Source: JBBKWJ01 sp037968895 (lineage in GTDB: Bacteria; Actinomycetota; Acidimicrobiia; Acidimicrobiales; SZUA-35). From it: 17,161 nt of DNA. The DNA is taken from NCBI GenBank assembly GCA_037968895.1, contig JBBKWJ010000043.1:1-17161 (forward strand), written 5' to 3'. The position numbers were made by a program, and so were the translations under genes. This document shows positions 6,292 to 13,873 of this stretch, one piece after another (positions within the stretch are counted from its first letter, which is position 1; the number at the start of each line of letters is the position of its first letter). Under the pieces are notes generated by a model that was not told the origin of the DNA, did no database searches, and saw nothing but the letters and a program-made list of their open reading frames with translations.

Positions 6292-8097
6292 TCAATCTGA
6301 CGGAGCATCACCGGCACCGGCCAGGCCGCGCGTCCACGAATCGAAGAGGGCTGCGTATGCGCCACCCTGCGCCACAAGGTCGTCGTGAGATCCAAGCTCG
6401 GCAATGCCACCGGCATCGATCACGGCCACTCGATCGCAGCGCTGCGAAGTCGACAGTCGGTGGGCGATCGCAATGACGGTTCGTCCGGTCATGAGCGTCT
6501 CAAGGGCGCGCTCGACGATGAGTTCGGTCCCAGGGTCGAGGCTCGATGTTGCCTCGTCAAGCACAAGCACCGCAGGATCGGCGAGCGCAGCACGGGCGAG
6601 CGAGACGAGTTGGCGCTCACCGCCAGACAATCGACTGCCTCCCTCCCGAACGTCGGTTGCGAGCCCGTCCTCAAACGCTTCGATACGTTCAAGCACCCCA
6701 ATATGGGCGAGCGCGGCCCTCACCTCGTCATCGGTCGCTTCTGGCCGGGCGATTCGAATGTTGTCGCCAATCGTGCCAGTGAAGAGGTGCCCTTCTTGGG
6801 GCACCACGAGAATGCGATCACGGAGTTGGGTTGGCGAACCGTTGCGAAGGTCGACACCACCGAAGCGAATTGAGCCTTCTGTTGGGTCATAAAAACGAGC
6901 GACCAGTTTGGCGAGCGTCGACTTGCCTGCACCAGTCGGGCCGACGAAGGCAACCCGCTCGCCAGCGGCAATGGTGATGTCGACATTGGCGAGAACTTGT
7001 GGACCATTGGCGTAATGGAAACCGACGCCAGCGATCGCGATCTCCCCCCGATCAGGAAAATCGGTCGGCTGATCCGGCTCGTCGATGTCGATCGGCTCGT
7101 CAAGCAACCCGAAGAGCTTGTCGAGCGAAGCGGTCGCCGACTGCACCAGGTTGAAGAGCTGACTCAGCTGTTGGACAGGCTCGAAGAGCCCCTGGAGAAG
7201 CAGAACAAAGGCAACCACAGTGCCGATCGACAGGGCGTCGCTTCGCACCAGCCAACCTCCGTAACCAATTGCCACCGCAGTCGTAATCGTCCCTGCCAAC
7301 TCGACAATGGGGAGGTACCAGGCTGCTACCTTCACCGACGCCATGTGCGACTGATACAGCTCGTGGTTTGTCTCGCTGAACCGCTCCGCCTCGATGTCTT
7401 CTCGGGCAAATGCCTGCACGATCCGAACACCACTAATGCCCTCTTGAAGGGCCGACAGCGTGGTTCCAATTCGGTCACGAACGTCGAGGAAGGCACGGTT
7501 GGAATCACGCTGGAACTTCATCGACGCCAGCCCAACGATAGGAACTGCGACGAAGCAAACCAGCATGAGCTGCCAACTCAAGAACAGCAAGAATACGGTC
7601 GTGCCAATGAGTTGCAGCAAGGCTCCGGTGAACATCAACAGACCGAACTGGACAAGCTCTCCGAGTGAGTCGATATCTGACGTCATGCGCGATACGAGAA
7701 CGCCAGACTTTTCTTTGTCGTAGAACCGCATTGACTGGGCCAGCAGGCGATCGAACACACGCTTTCGCAGATCGCGGAGGAAGCTTTCGCCGACGCGGGC
7801 CAGAGTCACGACGGCACTGCGGTAGAGCCAATAGCCGGCGAGTGCCGCCACCAGGTAGCCGGCGACGGAGAGATTCAATGCCGCCCGGTCGCCCGCTCGA
7901 ATGCCAGAGTCGATCGCCCGGCCGACAAGCAGCGGGCCGGCCAGAACGGTTCCCGTCCACAACACTAGAAGAATGAACGCCTTTATTGCCTGCGTTCGAT
8001 ACGGGCCAAGCATTCGAAACGCCCGGTGTAGAACTTGCCGCGACGCAGTGAGATCGAGTTTGTCGTCTTCGGATACGCCACCCTGCAGCCAACCCAC
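6292..8097 (-). CDS. ABC exporter half-transporter, canonical ATPase subunit
   Basis: This 601-residue type IV exporter half has an N-terminal six-helix membrane domain (about residues 30-330) fused to an ATP-binding domain. The ATPase motifs are complete: Walker A GPTGAGKST (386-394), Q-loop Gln434, signature LSGGE (490-494), Walker B ending Asp514 with catalytic Glu515, and H-loop His546. Paired with the upstream gene it should form a heterodimeric exporter in the cytoplasmic membrane, like TmrAB or BmrCD, in which only one ATP site is fully competent. The substrate (drug, lipid or metabolite) is unknown. The GTG start overlaps the TAG stop of the upstream gene by one base (TAGTG), implying translational coupling and a strict 1:1 pair. 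Confidence 0.94.
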   Translation of the reverse strand: MGWLQGGVSEDDKLDLTASRQVLHRAFRMLGPYRTQAIKAFILLVLWTGTVLAGPLLVGRAIDSGIRAGDRAALNLSVAGYLVAALAGYWLYRSAVVTLARVGESFLRDLRKRVFDRLLAQSMRFYDKEKSGVLVSRMTSDIDSLGELVQFGLLMFTGALLQLIGTTVFLLFLSWQLMLVCFVAVPIVGLASMKFQRDSNRAFLDVRDRIGTTLSALQEGISGVRIVQAFAREDIEAERFSETNHELYQSHMASVKVAAWYLPIVELAGTITTAVAIGYGGWLVRSDALSIGTVVAFVLLLQGLFEPVQQLSQLFNLVQSATASLDKLFGLLDEPIDIDEPDQPTDFPDRGEIAIAGVGFHYANGPQVLANVDITIAAGERVAFVGPTGAGKSTLAKLVARFYDPTEGSIRFGGVDLRNGSPTQLRDRILVVPQEGHLFTGTIGDNIRIARPEATDDEVRAALAHIGVLERIEAFEDGLATDVREGGSRLSGGERQLVSLARAALADPAVLVLDEATSSLDPGTELIVERALETLMTGRTVIAIAHRLSTSQRCDRVAVIDAGGIAELGSHDDLVAQGGAYAALFDSWTRGLAGAGDAPSD

Positions 8098-9893
8098 TAT
8101 CGAACACCGCCTTCCACCGAGTCAGAGTCATCGGTTTCTGCGGCTAGCACTTCGCGGTAGCGCTCGTTTGTTGCGAGCAGATCGGCGTGGTCGCCGCTTG
8201 CCACGATGCGCCCTTCGTCGAGCAGAACTACTCGGTCTGCGAGAGCAATCGTCGCTGGCCGGTGGGCGATAACGATTGTGGTTCGTCCTCCCATCACCTC
8301 ACTCATGGCGGCCCGAATCTCGTGTTCCTTCGATGGGTCGACCGCCGAAGTTGCATCGTCGAGGATCAAAACTCTCGGGTCGGCTAGAACTGAGCGAGCA
8401 ATTGAGATTCGTTGTCGCTGCCCGCCAGAAAGGGAAAGACCCCTCTCCCCGATTGGCGTGTCGAAACCGGACGGGAGCTCTTCGATGAAGTCAAGCGCAC
8501 CGGCCCGTTGAGCGGCTTGACGCACCAGATTTCGATCGGCACCAGGATTGGCGAACGCGATATTGTCATAGACCGTGCCACTAAAGAGAAACGTGTCTTC
8601 AAACACCAGCGAGACGGCGCGACGAAGATCTTGTCTACGCAAGTGCCGCACATCGATGCCATCGAGAGTGATCGAACCAGCCGTCACGTCGTAGAAGCGC
8701 GGCAGAAGCTGAGCGACTGTGCTTTTTCCACACCCGGTTGCCCCGACGAACGCGACGGACTCGCCCGCTTTGATGTCGAGGTTCACACCTTCGAGGACTG
8801 AAACGGGATTCTGACTCTCGTTGGCATACGAGAAGCTCACGTTGTTGAATCGAATCGCACCACCACGACCCTGGGCTGGCAGCGTCTTGGGTTTCGCGGG
8901 GTCAACGATCGCCGGGGCCGTGCTCAGCACTTCGCTGATGCGCTCACCAGCGGCAATCGCTCGCTGGCCCTGAGCTACGACAGTGCCGAGCATTCGGAGC
9001 GGCTGAATCAACATGAGAACGTACAGGTTGAAGCCAACCAGCTCGCCGACGGTGAGGTCGCGCTCAAGCACGAGATGACCGCCATACGCGAGAACGACGA
9101 CGAGGCCGAGGTTTGGCATCAGCTCGATCGCCGGCAGATACTTGGCCCTGACCGTCGCGGCCATCATCGATTGTTCGAAGACGTCTTCTGCTTCTTTCGC
9201 CAGCTTGGCCGACTGCACCGGCGCAGATCCGAAACCCTTCACCGCACGGATCCCGCTAATCGTCTCTTCCACGACTCCAGCAAGCTCTGCGGACTCGCGT
9301 TGTACGCCGAGCAAAGCCGGATGAAGCAGCGACGAGAATCGGCGGCCAAGAATGCTGACTGCGGGCAGGCCAACGAGAGCGAGCAACGCAAGAACCGGAT
9401 TCATGAACAGCATGATGACGACGACACCAATGACAATCAGGAAGTTGCCCGTCGTGATCGGCACCATCGTGACCACGTTTTGGAACATCTGCAGATCGGT
9501 GTTTGCCCGGCTCATCAGCTCGCCGGTTGCGGTCTCATCGTGATAGGCGATGTGCAACCGTTGGATATGAGCGAAGAGTCGATCGCGGTAGCGGGCTTCG
9601 ATCAATCTGGCGTTCCGAAACGCGACGAGGCGCCGGAATCCGAGGAAGATGCCCGAAACGAGCCCGGCCAACGCGATGAGAGATGACCAGCGCCAGAGCG
9701 AGTCATCACCCTGCACACCACGGTCTATTCCGAGCTGGATGAATCGCGGCACCATGATCCGGGCTGCCGTCCACCCAAGTGCGACCAGCATGCCGAGCAT
9801 GAGCCCACCCCGTTGGCCGATGAGTGCCTCACGAAGGAGTCGCCACCCCGCAGACTTCGTATCGTCGGCGGCGTCGCCGGAAGGTTTGAACAC
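8097..9893 (-). CDS. ABC exporter half-transporter, degenerate ATPase subunit
   Basis: This 598-residue membrane-plus-ATPase half-transporter is the partner of the next gene. Walker A (GATGCGKST, 384-392), the signature LSGGQ (488-492) and H-loop His544 are intact. The catalytic Glu after Walker B is Asp513 (ILDDATS), and the Q-loop Gln is Glu432 (VFEDTFLF). Such losses mark the non-canonical site of heterodimeric exporters. The membrane domain spans about residues 30-320. It is the first gene of the five-gene minus-strand block. The start is GTG at 9893; a TAGAAC sequence lies 6 bases upstream, one base short of the TAnnnT pattern seen elsewhere, so the promoter is uncertain. What is exported is not evident. 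Confidence 0.94.
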   Translation of the reverse strand: MFKPSGDAADDTKSAGWRLLREALIGQRGGLMLGMLVALGWTAARIMVPRFIQLGIDRGVQGDDSLWRWSSLIALAGLVSGIFLGFRRLVAFRNARLIEARYRDRLFAHIQRLHIAYHDETATGELMSRANTDLQMFQNVVTMVPITTGNFLIVIGVVVIMLFMNPVLALLALVGLPAVSILGRRFSSLLHPALLGVQRESAELAGVVEETISGIRAVKGFGSAPVQSAKLAKEAEDVFEQSMMAATVRAKYLPAIELMPNLGLVVVLAYGGHLVLERDLTVGELVGFNLYVLMLIQPLRMLGTVVAQGQRAIAAGERISEVLSTAPAIVDPAKPKTLPAQGRGGAIRFNNVSFSYANESQNPVSVLEGVNLDIKAGESVAFVGATGCGKSTVAQLLPRFYDVTAGSITLDGIDVRHLRRQDLRRAVSLVFEDTFLFSGTVYDNIAFANPGADRNLVRQAAQRAGALDFIEELPSGFDTPIGERGLSLSGGQRQRISIARSVLADPRVLILDDATSAVDPSKEHEIRAAMSEVMGGRTTIVIAHRPATIALADRVVLLDEGRIVASGDHADLLATNERYREVLAAETDDSDSVEGGVR

Positions 9894-9983
9894 CTAACTG
9901 TTCTAGTCGAGCGAGCATCGGAGTGCCTGATTCATGGAGTCGAGTTTTAGATGCAATAACTGGTTTACGGTCCTTCGTTCCTC

Positions 9984-9989
9984 TAACTT
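9984..9989 (+). promoter_or_regulatory. Possible -10 box TAACTT for the PH-like gene
   Basis: TAACTT lies 28 bases before the ATG at 10018 in the divergent gap, which would give a leader of about 22 bases carrying the GGAGGG ribosome site. No convincing -35 element at 16-18 bases. Confidence 0.35.
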
Positions 9990-10003
9990 TGGGTCGACTC
10001 AAC

Positions 10004-10009
10004 GGAGGG
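10004..10009 (+). promoter_or_regulatory. Strong ribosome binding site GGAGGG
   Basis: GGAGGG lies 8 bases before the ATG at 10018 and decides the start of the PH-like gene against an upstream in-frame GTG/ATG region. It is among the few clear Shine-Dalgarno sites in the window. Confidence 0.75.
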
Positions 10010-10017
10010 AACCCGAA

Positions 10018-10407
10018 ATGGCGAACATCAGAACGAAGATCGAGAACAACGCGAGCGCGCACCTGCAACCGGGCGAGACAATCCAGGCGGTCTTCTCCGG
10101 TCAAACAGCGAGCCAATGGCTCTTTTTGCTCGGCGTGATTTTTTTCATGATCAGCAATCAGTACCGCACGATTGCAGTCACCGATCGCCGCATCCTCGTT
10201 ATGGACAGCGGCAAGTGGACGACAACCAAGGCCAAGTCGGTGGTGCGCGAAATTCCGAGGGGCACGCTTATTGGCCCGGCAAGCGGTCTTTGGTACAAGA
10301 GCGAGTCATTGGGTGAACGGATAATGGTGCACAAGCGCTTCCATAAGGACATCCTTGTGGCCGACCAAATGATTTCTGGCGCCGCAGGTGCCCCGCCCTT
10401 GTCGTAG
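10018..10407 (+). CDS. Small membrane-associated protein with a bacterial PH-like domain
   Basis: The 129-residue product has a short N-terminal helix, a hydrophobic segment (about residues 34-46, WLFLLGVIFFMIS) that could insert in the membrane, then a beta-rich stretch. That stretch contains TIAVTDRRILVMDSG (51-65), the sequence signature of bacterial PH-domain proteins; the later GLWYKSESLGERIMVHKRFHKDI looks like the strand/helix end of the same fold. Similar short proteins are common in actinobacteria; their role is unknown, with a membrane or protein interaction surface as the usual guess. The start is fixed by GGAGGG at 10004. The gene is divergent from the ABC exporter block and ends 33 bases before the DmdA-like gene; its stop codon forms part of that gene's possible -35 element. 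Confidence 0.85.
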   Translation: MANIRTKIENNASAHLQPGETIQAVFSGQTASQWLFLLGVIFFMISNQYRTIAVTDRRILVMDSGKWTTTKAKSVVREIPRGTLIGPASGLWYKSESLGERIMVHKRFHKDILVADQMISGAAGAPPLS

Positions 10408-10434
10408 ACAGCGCGACATGCGCGATGCTACTGT
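10405..10434 (+). promoter_or_regulatory. Promoter of the DmdA-like gene (TAGACA - 18 bp - TACTGT)
   Basis: TACTGT (10429-10434) ends 6 bases before the ATG at 10441, and TAGACA (10405-10410), close to the TTGACA consensus, lies 18 bases further up. This is the best-formed leaderless promoter in the window. The TAG of the -35 element is the stop codon of the preceding gene. Confidence 0.6.
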
Positions 10435-10440
10435 CCGCCG

Positions 10441-11562
10441 ATGTTCCAGATCACCATCGGCTCGCGCGTCCGCAAATCTCCGTTTTACCGATCAACGGTT
10501 GAAGCTGGCGTAACTGCGTTCACCGTCTACAACCACATGTATATGCCGACCTCGTTCGGCGATCACGACGCCGAGTATGATCGGCTCACGACCGGGGTGG
10601 CGTTGTGGGATGTTGCGGCTGAACGGCAAGTCGAAATCAGCGGGCCCGATGCAGCCGAACTCACTCAACGGCTCTCGGCTCGAAGCCTCCAAGGAATGGC
10701 GGTCGGTCGCGCCCGCTACGCGCCGATGTGCGACCATCAAGGGCTGTTGATCAACGACCCGGTCATTCTTCGTGTCGCTGAAGACACCTTCTGGATCTCG
10801 ATTGCCGATGGCGACATACTCCTGTGGGCAAAGGCCATTGCCGGTGAACGCGACGCCGATGTGTCGATCTGCGAGCCCGATGTATCCCCGCTTGCGATCC
10901 AAGGCCCGAAGGCGATCAACTTAGCTCGTGACTTGTTTGGCGCTGAGCTCGTTGATGGACTCGGGTTCTTCCACCATGTCCCGCTTGAGATAGAAGGGAT
11001 CCCACTCGTGCTCTGTCGGTCAGGGTGGAGCAAGCAAGGCGGCTATGAGCTCTTCCTCACCGACGCCAGCAAAGGAAACCAGCTCTGGGACCTTGTGATG
11101 GCCGCAGGCGAGCAGTACGGCATTGGCCCTGGCACCCCGAATCATCGTGAGCGGATCGAGAGCGGCTTGCTTTCCTACGCCTCCGACAACGACATCGACA
11201 CCGATCCGTACGAAGCGATGCTCGGCCAATACGTTTCAATTGACGCCGAACACAGTTTCATCGGTAAGAAGGCCCTGGCCGAACGTTTGGCCGATGAACC
11301 GAAGCGACGAACCATTGTCAACGTCGAGCTCATTGGCGATGTGCCTGAATGCGAGAGCCCATGGCCCGCAACGCTCGACGGTCAGCCGGCGGGCCAGATC
11401 AGAAACTCGACCTGGTCGCCGCGACTCAAGAAGTTCATCGGAATCGGGTTCGTGCCCGCTCGTCTCGCGGTGGCGGGAAGCGTGCTCGAAGTTGATGCCG
11501 ACGGCGTAGCCATCACGGCAACTATCACCCGTGAACCCTTCGGAACCGTCCGGACCCACTAA
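10441..11562 (+). CDS. dmdA: DMSP demethylase-like protein (GcvT/DmdA family)
   Basis: The 373-residue protein belongs to the tetrahydrofolate-dependent aminomethyltransferase fold. Several stretches match the DmdA pattern that I recall from Pelagibacter DmdA (369 residues): TVYNHMYMPTSF (28-39), LWDVAAERQVEI (55-66), WISIADGD (118-125), DVSPLAIQGPKA (147-158), SGWSKQGGYELF (194-205) and ERIESGLLSY (237-246). DmdA moves a methyl group from dimethylsulfoniopropionate to tetrahydrofolate, giving methylmercaptopropionate and 5-methyl-THF in the cytoplasm. Close non-DMSP relatives exist, including dimethylglycine-type demethylases, so substrate identity needs a tree or assay. The next genes, although convergent, encode a thiol dioxygenase and rhodanese, consistent with organosulfur use. 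The ATG at 10441 is leaderless. Downstream twin palindromes end it. Confidence 0.82.
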   Translation: MFQITIGSRVRKSPFYRSTVEAGVTAFTVYNHMYMPTSFGDHDAEYDRLTTGVALWDVAAERQVEISGPDAAELTQRLSARSLQGMAVGRARYAPMCDHQGLLINDPVILRVAEDTFWISIADGDILLWAKAIAGERDADVSICEPDVSPLAIQGPKAINLARDLFGAELVDGLGFFHHVPLEIEGIPLVLCRSGWSKQGGYELFLTDASKGNQLWDLVMAAGEQYGIGPGTPNHRERIESGLLSYASDNDIDTDPYEAMLGQYVSIDAEHSFIGKKALAERLADEPKRRTIVNVELIGDVPECESPWPATLDGQPAGQIRNSTWSPRLKKFIGIGFVPARLAVAGSVLEVDADGVAITATITREPFGTVRTH

Positions 11563-11566
11563 CGCC

Positions 11567-11584
11567 GAAAAGCGGCCGCTTTTC
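11567..11584. terminator. Perfect 18-base palindrome, first of a pair between convergent genes
   Basis: An exact palindrome centred on GCGGCCGC with flanking AAAA/TTTT runs. As RNA it forms a 7-bp stem with GGCC loop ending in TTTTC on either strand, so it can end transcription from both sides. It lies 4 bases after the DmdA-like stop. Confidence 0.65.
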
Positions 11585-11602
11585 ACAGCGAAAACAGGGT
11601 CG

Positions 11603-11618
11603 AAAAGCAGCTGCTTTT
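11603..11618. terminator. Perfect 16-base palindrome, second of a pair between convergent genes
   Basis: The exact palindrome AAAAGCAGCTGCTTTT is a near copy of the palindrome 36 bases earlier, sharing the AAAAGC...GCTTTT arms with a different centre (AGCT for GGCC). It lies 13 bases before the rhodanese stop on the other strand, and likely acts as the terminator for that operon. Confidence 0.65.
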
Positions 11619-11631
11619 GGAGTCGAGGTTT

Positions 11632-13221
11632 CTAGAAGGTGGGAAAACTCACTGTTGGGTCGCGGTCGAGCTGTTCGACGAGCGCGATCTCCCACGTGAG
11701 GTAGTCCTGCATGTGCTGGGGAACGACGCTGTCGTCATCGTGGTCGTTCGGCTTGTACCACACGTCGTTCGCTTCGGTCGTCGGCCTGGTCCACCCCGGC
11801 TCCATGTCGTGGCCAGCATGCCGCCACGACTTCGTTCCGCCCGCGAGATAAAACACGTTGGCATCTGGCCACACCAGGGCTGCGTCGGCGACCGCGGCCT
11901 TGGCGAGCTGGCCATCGGTGCTCGTGAGCACGATGACATCGACATCGCCGATGTGGGTCTTCGCCGCATCAAGACGACTCCGCACTCCCCACCACGCACC
12001 GGGGATATGGCCCTTCTTTCGGTACTTAATGCTCGTGCCGAGGTCGAGCACAGTGAAGTCACTTATACGACGGGCCAAGGCTGCTGGCGTTATCGACTGT
12101 ACATCTCGAGATCCGAGCGTTTCTCTCGGTGCGGGCCCCTCAGACAGCGGCTGGTCGGCAAAAGCATCGCTGAGCACGACGGCATCGTTCCACCCCAGTT
12201 GGCGAAGCCATGATGCGGTCATGGTGGCGCGCACCCCATCGTCGTCGAGAAGCACCAGGCGAGCATTGCGAGTGGCCACATATTCGTCAGTCGCCTGCAC
12301 CAATTGCCCGCCCGGAGCCGAGAGCGACCCTCGGAGGTGGCCCGCTAGATACTCTTCTGGGTTGCGAACGTCGAGAAGAAACGTGGTGCGAGTTTCGTCG
12401 GCTTTCCATTCGTCAAGCTGATCGCAGTCGATGTGCGTGACACCGAACCGGTTCCCAACCTCGGCCGCTGCGGCTCTGGCCCACTCGTTCGCTCCTGGAC
12501 CAGGATCAGCAGCAAATGCCTCCGAGCCTCGTACCACGTCAAACCCGGCGAGTTCCCAGCCCATTGTTCCGTTCTCTAACGCAACCACCTTGTTCTCGAG
12601 CCCCGCGTTGATGAGTGACTGGGCTCCAATAATGCTTCGTGTGCGGCCCGCGCAGTTCACGACAACAAGTGTCTCTGGATCTGTCACAACTTCTTTGACC
12701 CGGTGCACGAGCTCTGCACCCGGACAGTCAACGCCAGTTGGGATCGACATGTTTCGATACTCGGGTAGCGGTCGCGAGTCGAGCACCACCATGTTTGTAT
12801 TCGATTCGAGTAGCGCCTTCAGTTCTGATGCCGGAATTCGTGGAGTGTCATAAGTGTGTTCGACAAACTCGCCGAAGGCTTTCGATGGCACGTTGACACC
12901 GGAGTACAGCTCTCGACCTGCTGCGGCCCACGCCGCGGTTCCACCATCGAGCAAGCTGACGTTTGTCCAGCCGAGTGCCTCGGAGCGCGCTACGGCCTTG
13001 GCAGCCAGCCCGCTCGCGCCGTCGTCGCACCACACCAGCCTGGTGTCACGCCTTGGCACGAGCCGGCCAAGATCGAGCTCAAGGGATGACAGCGGCACAC
13101 ACGCGGCGTGAAAGAGATGGCTGTCAAAATAGACGCCTTGCTCGCGGGCATCGAGGACCGCCAGTTCGGCACCATCTACGAGCCATTCGCTAAGGGTGGC
13201 ACTATCAATGTCTCTGGTCAC
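11632..13221 (-). CDS. Four-domain rhodanese (sulfurtransferase), two domains without catalytic Cys
   Basis: Four rhodanese modules follow each other in 529 residues (about 5-105, 125-232, 260-355, 375-475). Domain 1 has Cys65 (VWCDDGAS) and domain 2 has Cys190 (NCAGRTRS) in the persulfide-carrying loop. In domain 3 the matching loop is LLDDDGVR and in domain 4 it is LTSTDGQL, so both lack the cysteine and are presumably structural. Rhodaneses carry sulfane sulfur from donors such as persulfides to acceptors. The gene starts 8 bases after the cupin stop, so the two form an operon; multi-domain rhodaneses beside a cysteine-dioxygenase-like cupin are a recurrent pairing and suggest shared thiol/sulfane-sulfur oxidation. 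The GTG at 13221 is chosen because it begins just before the first domain and avoids a long overlap with the cupin; only a weak AGG lies upstream. Confidence 0.88.
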   Translation of the reverse strand: MTRDIDSATLSEWLVDGAELAVLDAREQGVYFDSHLFHAACVPLSSLELDLGRLVPRRDTRLVWCDDGASGLAAKAVARSEALGWTNVSLLDGGTAAWAAAGRELYSGVNVPSKAFGEFVEHTYDTPRIPASELKALLESNTNMVVLDSRPLPEYRNMSIPTGVDCPGAELVHRVKEVVTDPETLVVVNCAGRTRSIIGAQSLINAGLENKVVALENGTMGWELAGFDVVRGSEAFAADPGPGANEWARAAAAEVGNRFGVTHIDCDQLDEWKADETRTTFLLDVRNPEEYLAGHLRGSLSAPGGQLVQATDEYVATRNARLVLLDDDGVRATMTASWLRQLGWNDAVVLSDAFADQPLSEGPAPRETLGSRDVQSITPAALARRISDFTVLDLGTSIKYRKKGHIPGAWWGVRSRLDAAKTHIGDVDVIVLTSTDGQLAKAAVADAALVWPDANVFYLAGGTKSWRHAGHDMEPGWTRPTTEANDVWYKPNDHDDDSVVPQHMQDYLTWEIALVEQLDRDPTVSFPTF

Positions 13222-13229
13222 CGAATCGC

Positions 13230-13805
13230 CTAGCAGGAAAGGAGTTCGGGGCGGGCTTCTACAATGCCGCTTATTGCGGAGAAGATCTTCCACTCGCCGG
13301 TCTTCTCGCTGTAGTACTCCCGCTCGTCGAGTCGCTCCAGCGCCAGTCCGTAGCAATGCAGGTTGATGCTCGGTCCGTCGAGGTGAATCGAGTGAAGGTC
13401 GTCGGGAAGCATCGCTACACCACTACCTGGCTCGACGAGAAAGTCACTCACCTGTGTTACACCAACATCGGCTCGTTCGTAGAAGCGATTCAGTTCGCTG
13501 CCAGCGGCACCAACAACGACAGCCCACGTCGTGTGGTTGTGGGGCGGTGTGGCGACCGATCCGGAACTGGCTTGCACATAGAGCGCAAACCGATCGTCGT
13601 CGTCCTGAGCGACCCGATACATGAAGCTGGAGCCGGCCTTCTCTGGCTGGGGGAAGCGGTCGAACGTAAACAGGTCGGTGCGGCTTGCTAGCTCGATCAA
13701 ACGCTCCTTGATGGCCTTGACACCGTCTCTGGTAACGCCGTCGCGCTGCTCAATCAGCTTCACGTCGTCCATTGCTGCCTGCACTGCGGTCTGGAGGTCT
13801 GCCAT
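13230..13805 (-). CDS. Cysteine-dioxygenase-type cupin (thiol dioxygenase)
   Basis: The 191-residue protein has the cupin iron site of the thiol dioxygenase group: His89-Asn-His91 (PPHNHTTWAVVVG) and a third histidine in PDDLHSIHLDG (His138 or His141), with a second-sphere LHCYG at 149-153. Enzymes of this group use Fe(II) and O2 to oxidise the sulfur of cysteine, 3-mercaptopropionate or similar thiols to sulfinates. The exact thiol is not predictable here; 3-mercaptopropionate would fit a DMSP-linked pathway, since it is the product of a second demethylation of methylmercaptopropionate. The ATG at 13805 is chosen because a TACAGT box ends exactly 6 bases upstream; an earlier in-frame start would add 25 residues of low-quality sequence and overlap the promoter of the divergent gene. 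First gene of an operon with the rhodanese. Confidence 0.85.
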   Translation of the reverse strand: MADLQTAVQAAMDDVKLIEQRDGVTRDGVKAIKERLIELASRTDLFTFDRFPQPEKAGSSFMYRVAQDDDDRFALYVQASSGSVATPPHNHTTWAVVVGAAGSELNRFYERADVGVTQVSDFLVEPGSGVAMLPDDLHSIHLDGPSINLHCYGLALERLDEREYYSEKTGEWKIFSAISGIVEARPELLSC

Positions 13806-13811
13806 CACACG

Positions 13812-13817
13812 ACTGTA
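13812..13817 (-). promoter_or_regulatory. -10 box TACAGT for the cupin-rhodanese operon
   Basis: On the minus strand TACAGT is followed by 6 bases and the ATG at 13805, in the 68-base divergent gap. A leaderless mRNA is expected. Confidence 0.55.
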
Positions 13818-13863
13818 GAGCACGTGTGGAGCGCCATCGAACTGCGGGCCGGCGGCGCTGCCA

Positions 13864-13869
13864 TACTGT
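13864..13869 (+). promoter_or_regulatory. Possible -10 box TACTGT for the HAD gene
   Basis: TACTGT lies 4 bases before the ATG at 13874, two bases closer than at the other leaderless genes. The match is the same hexamer as upstream of the DmdA-like gene, but the spacing makes it less certain. Confidence 0.35.
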
Positions 13870-13873
13870 CCTG

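Noticed and set aside
7505..8131. Minus-strand 208-codon frame overlapping the ABC gene
   Set aside because: Arg/Ser-rich low-quality translation in another frame of a clear ABC exporter; no family character.
13222..13356. Longer N-terminus for the rhodanese, starting inside the cupin gene
   Set aside because: The extra residues are Arg-rich with no domain character and overlap the conserved end of the cupin; the GTG at 13221 begins right before the first rhodanese domain.
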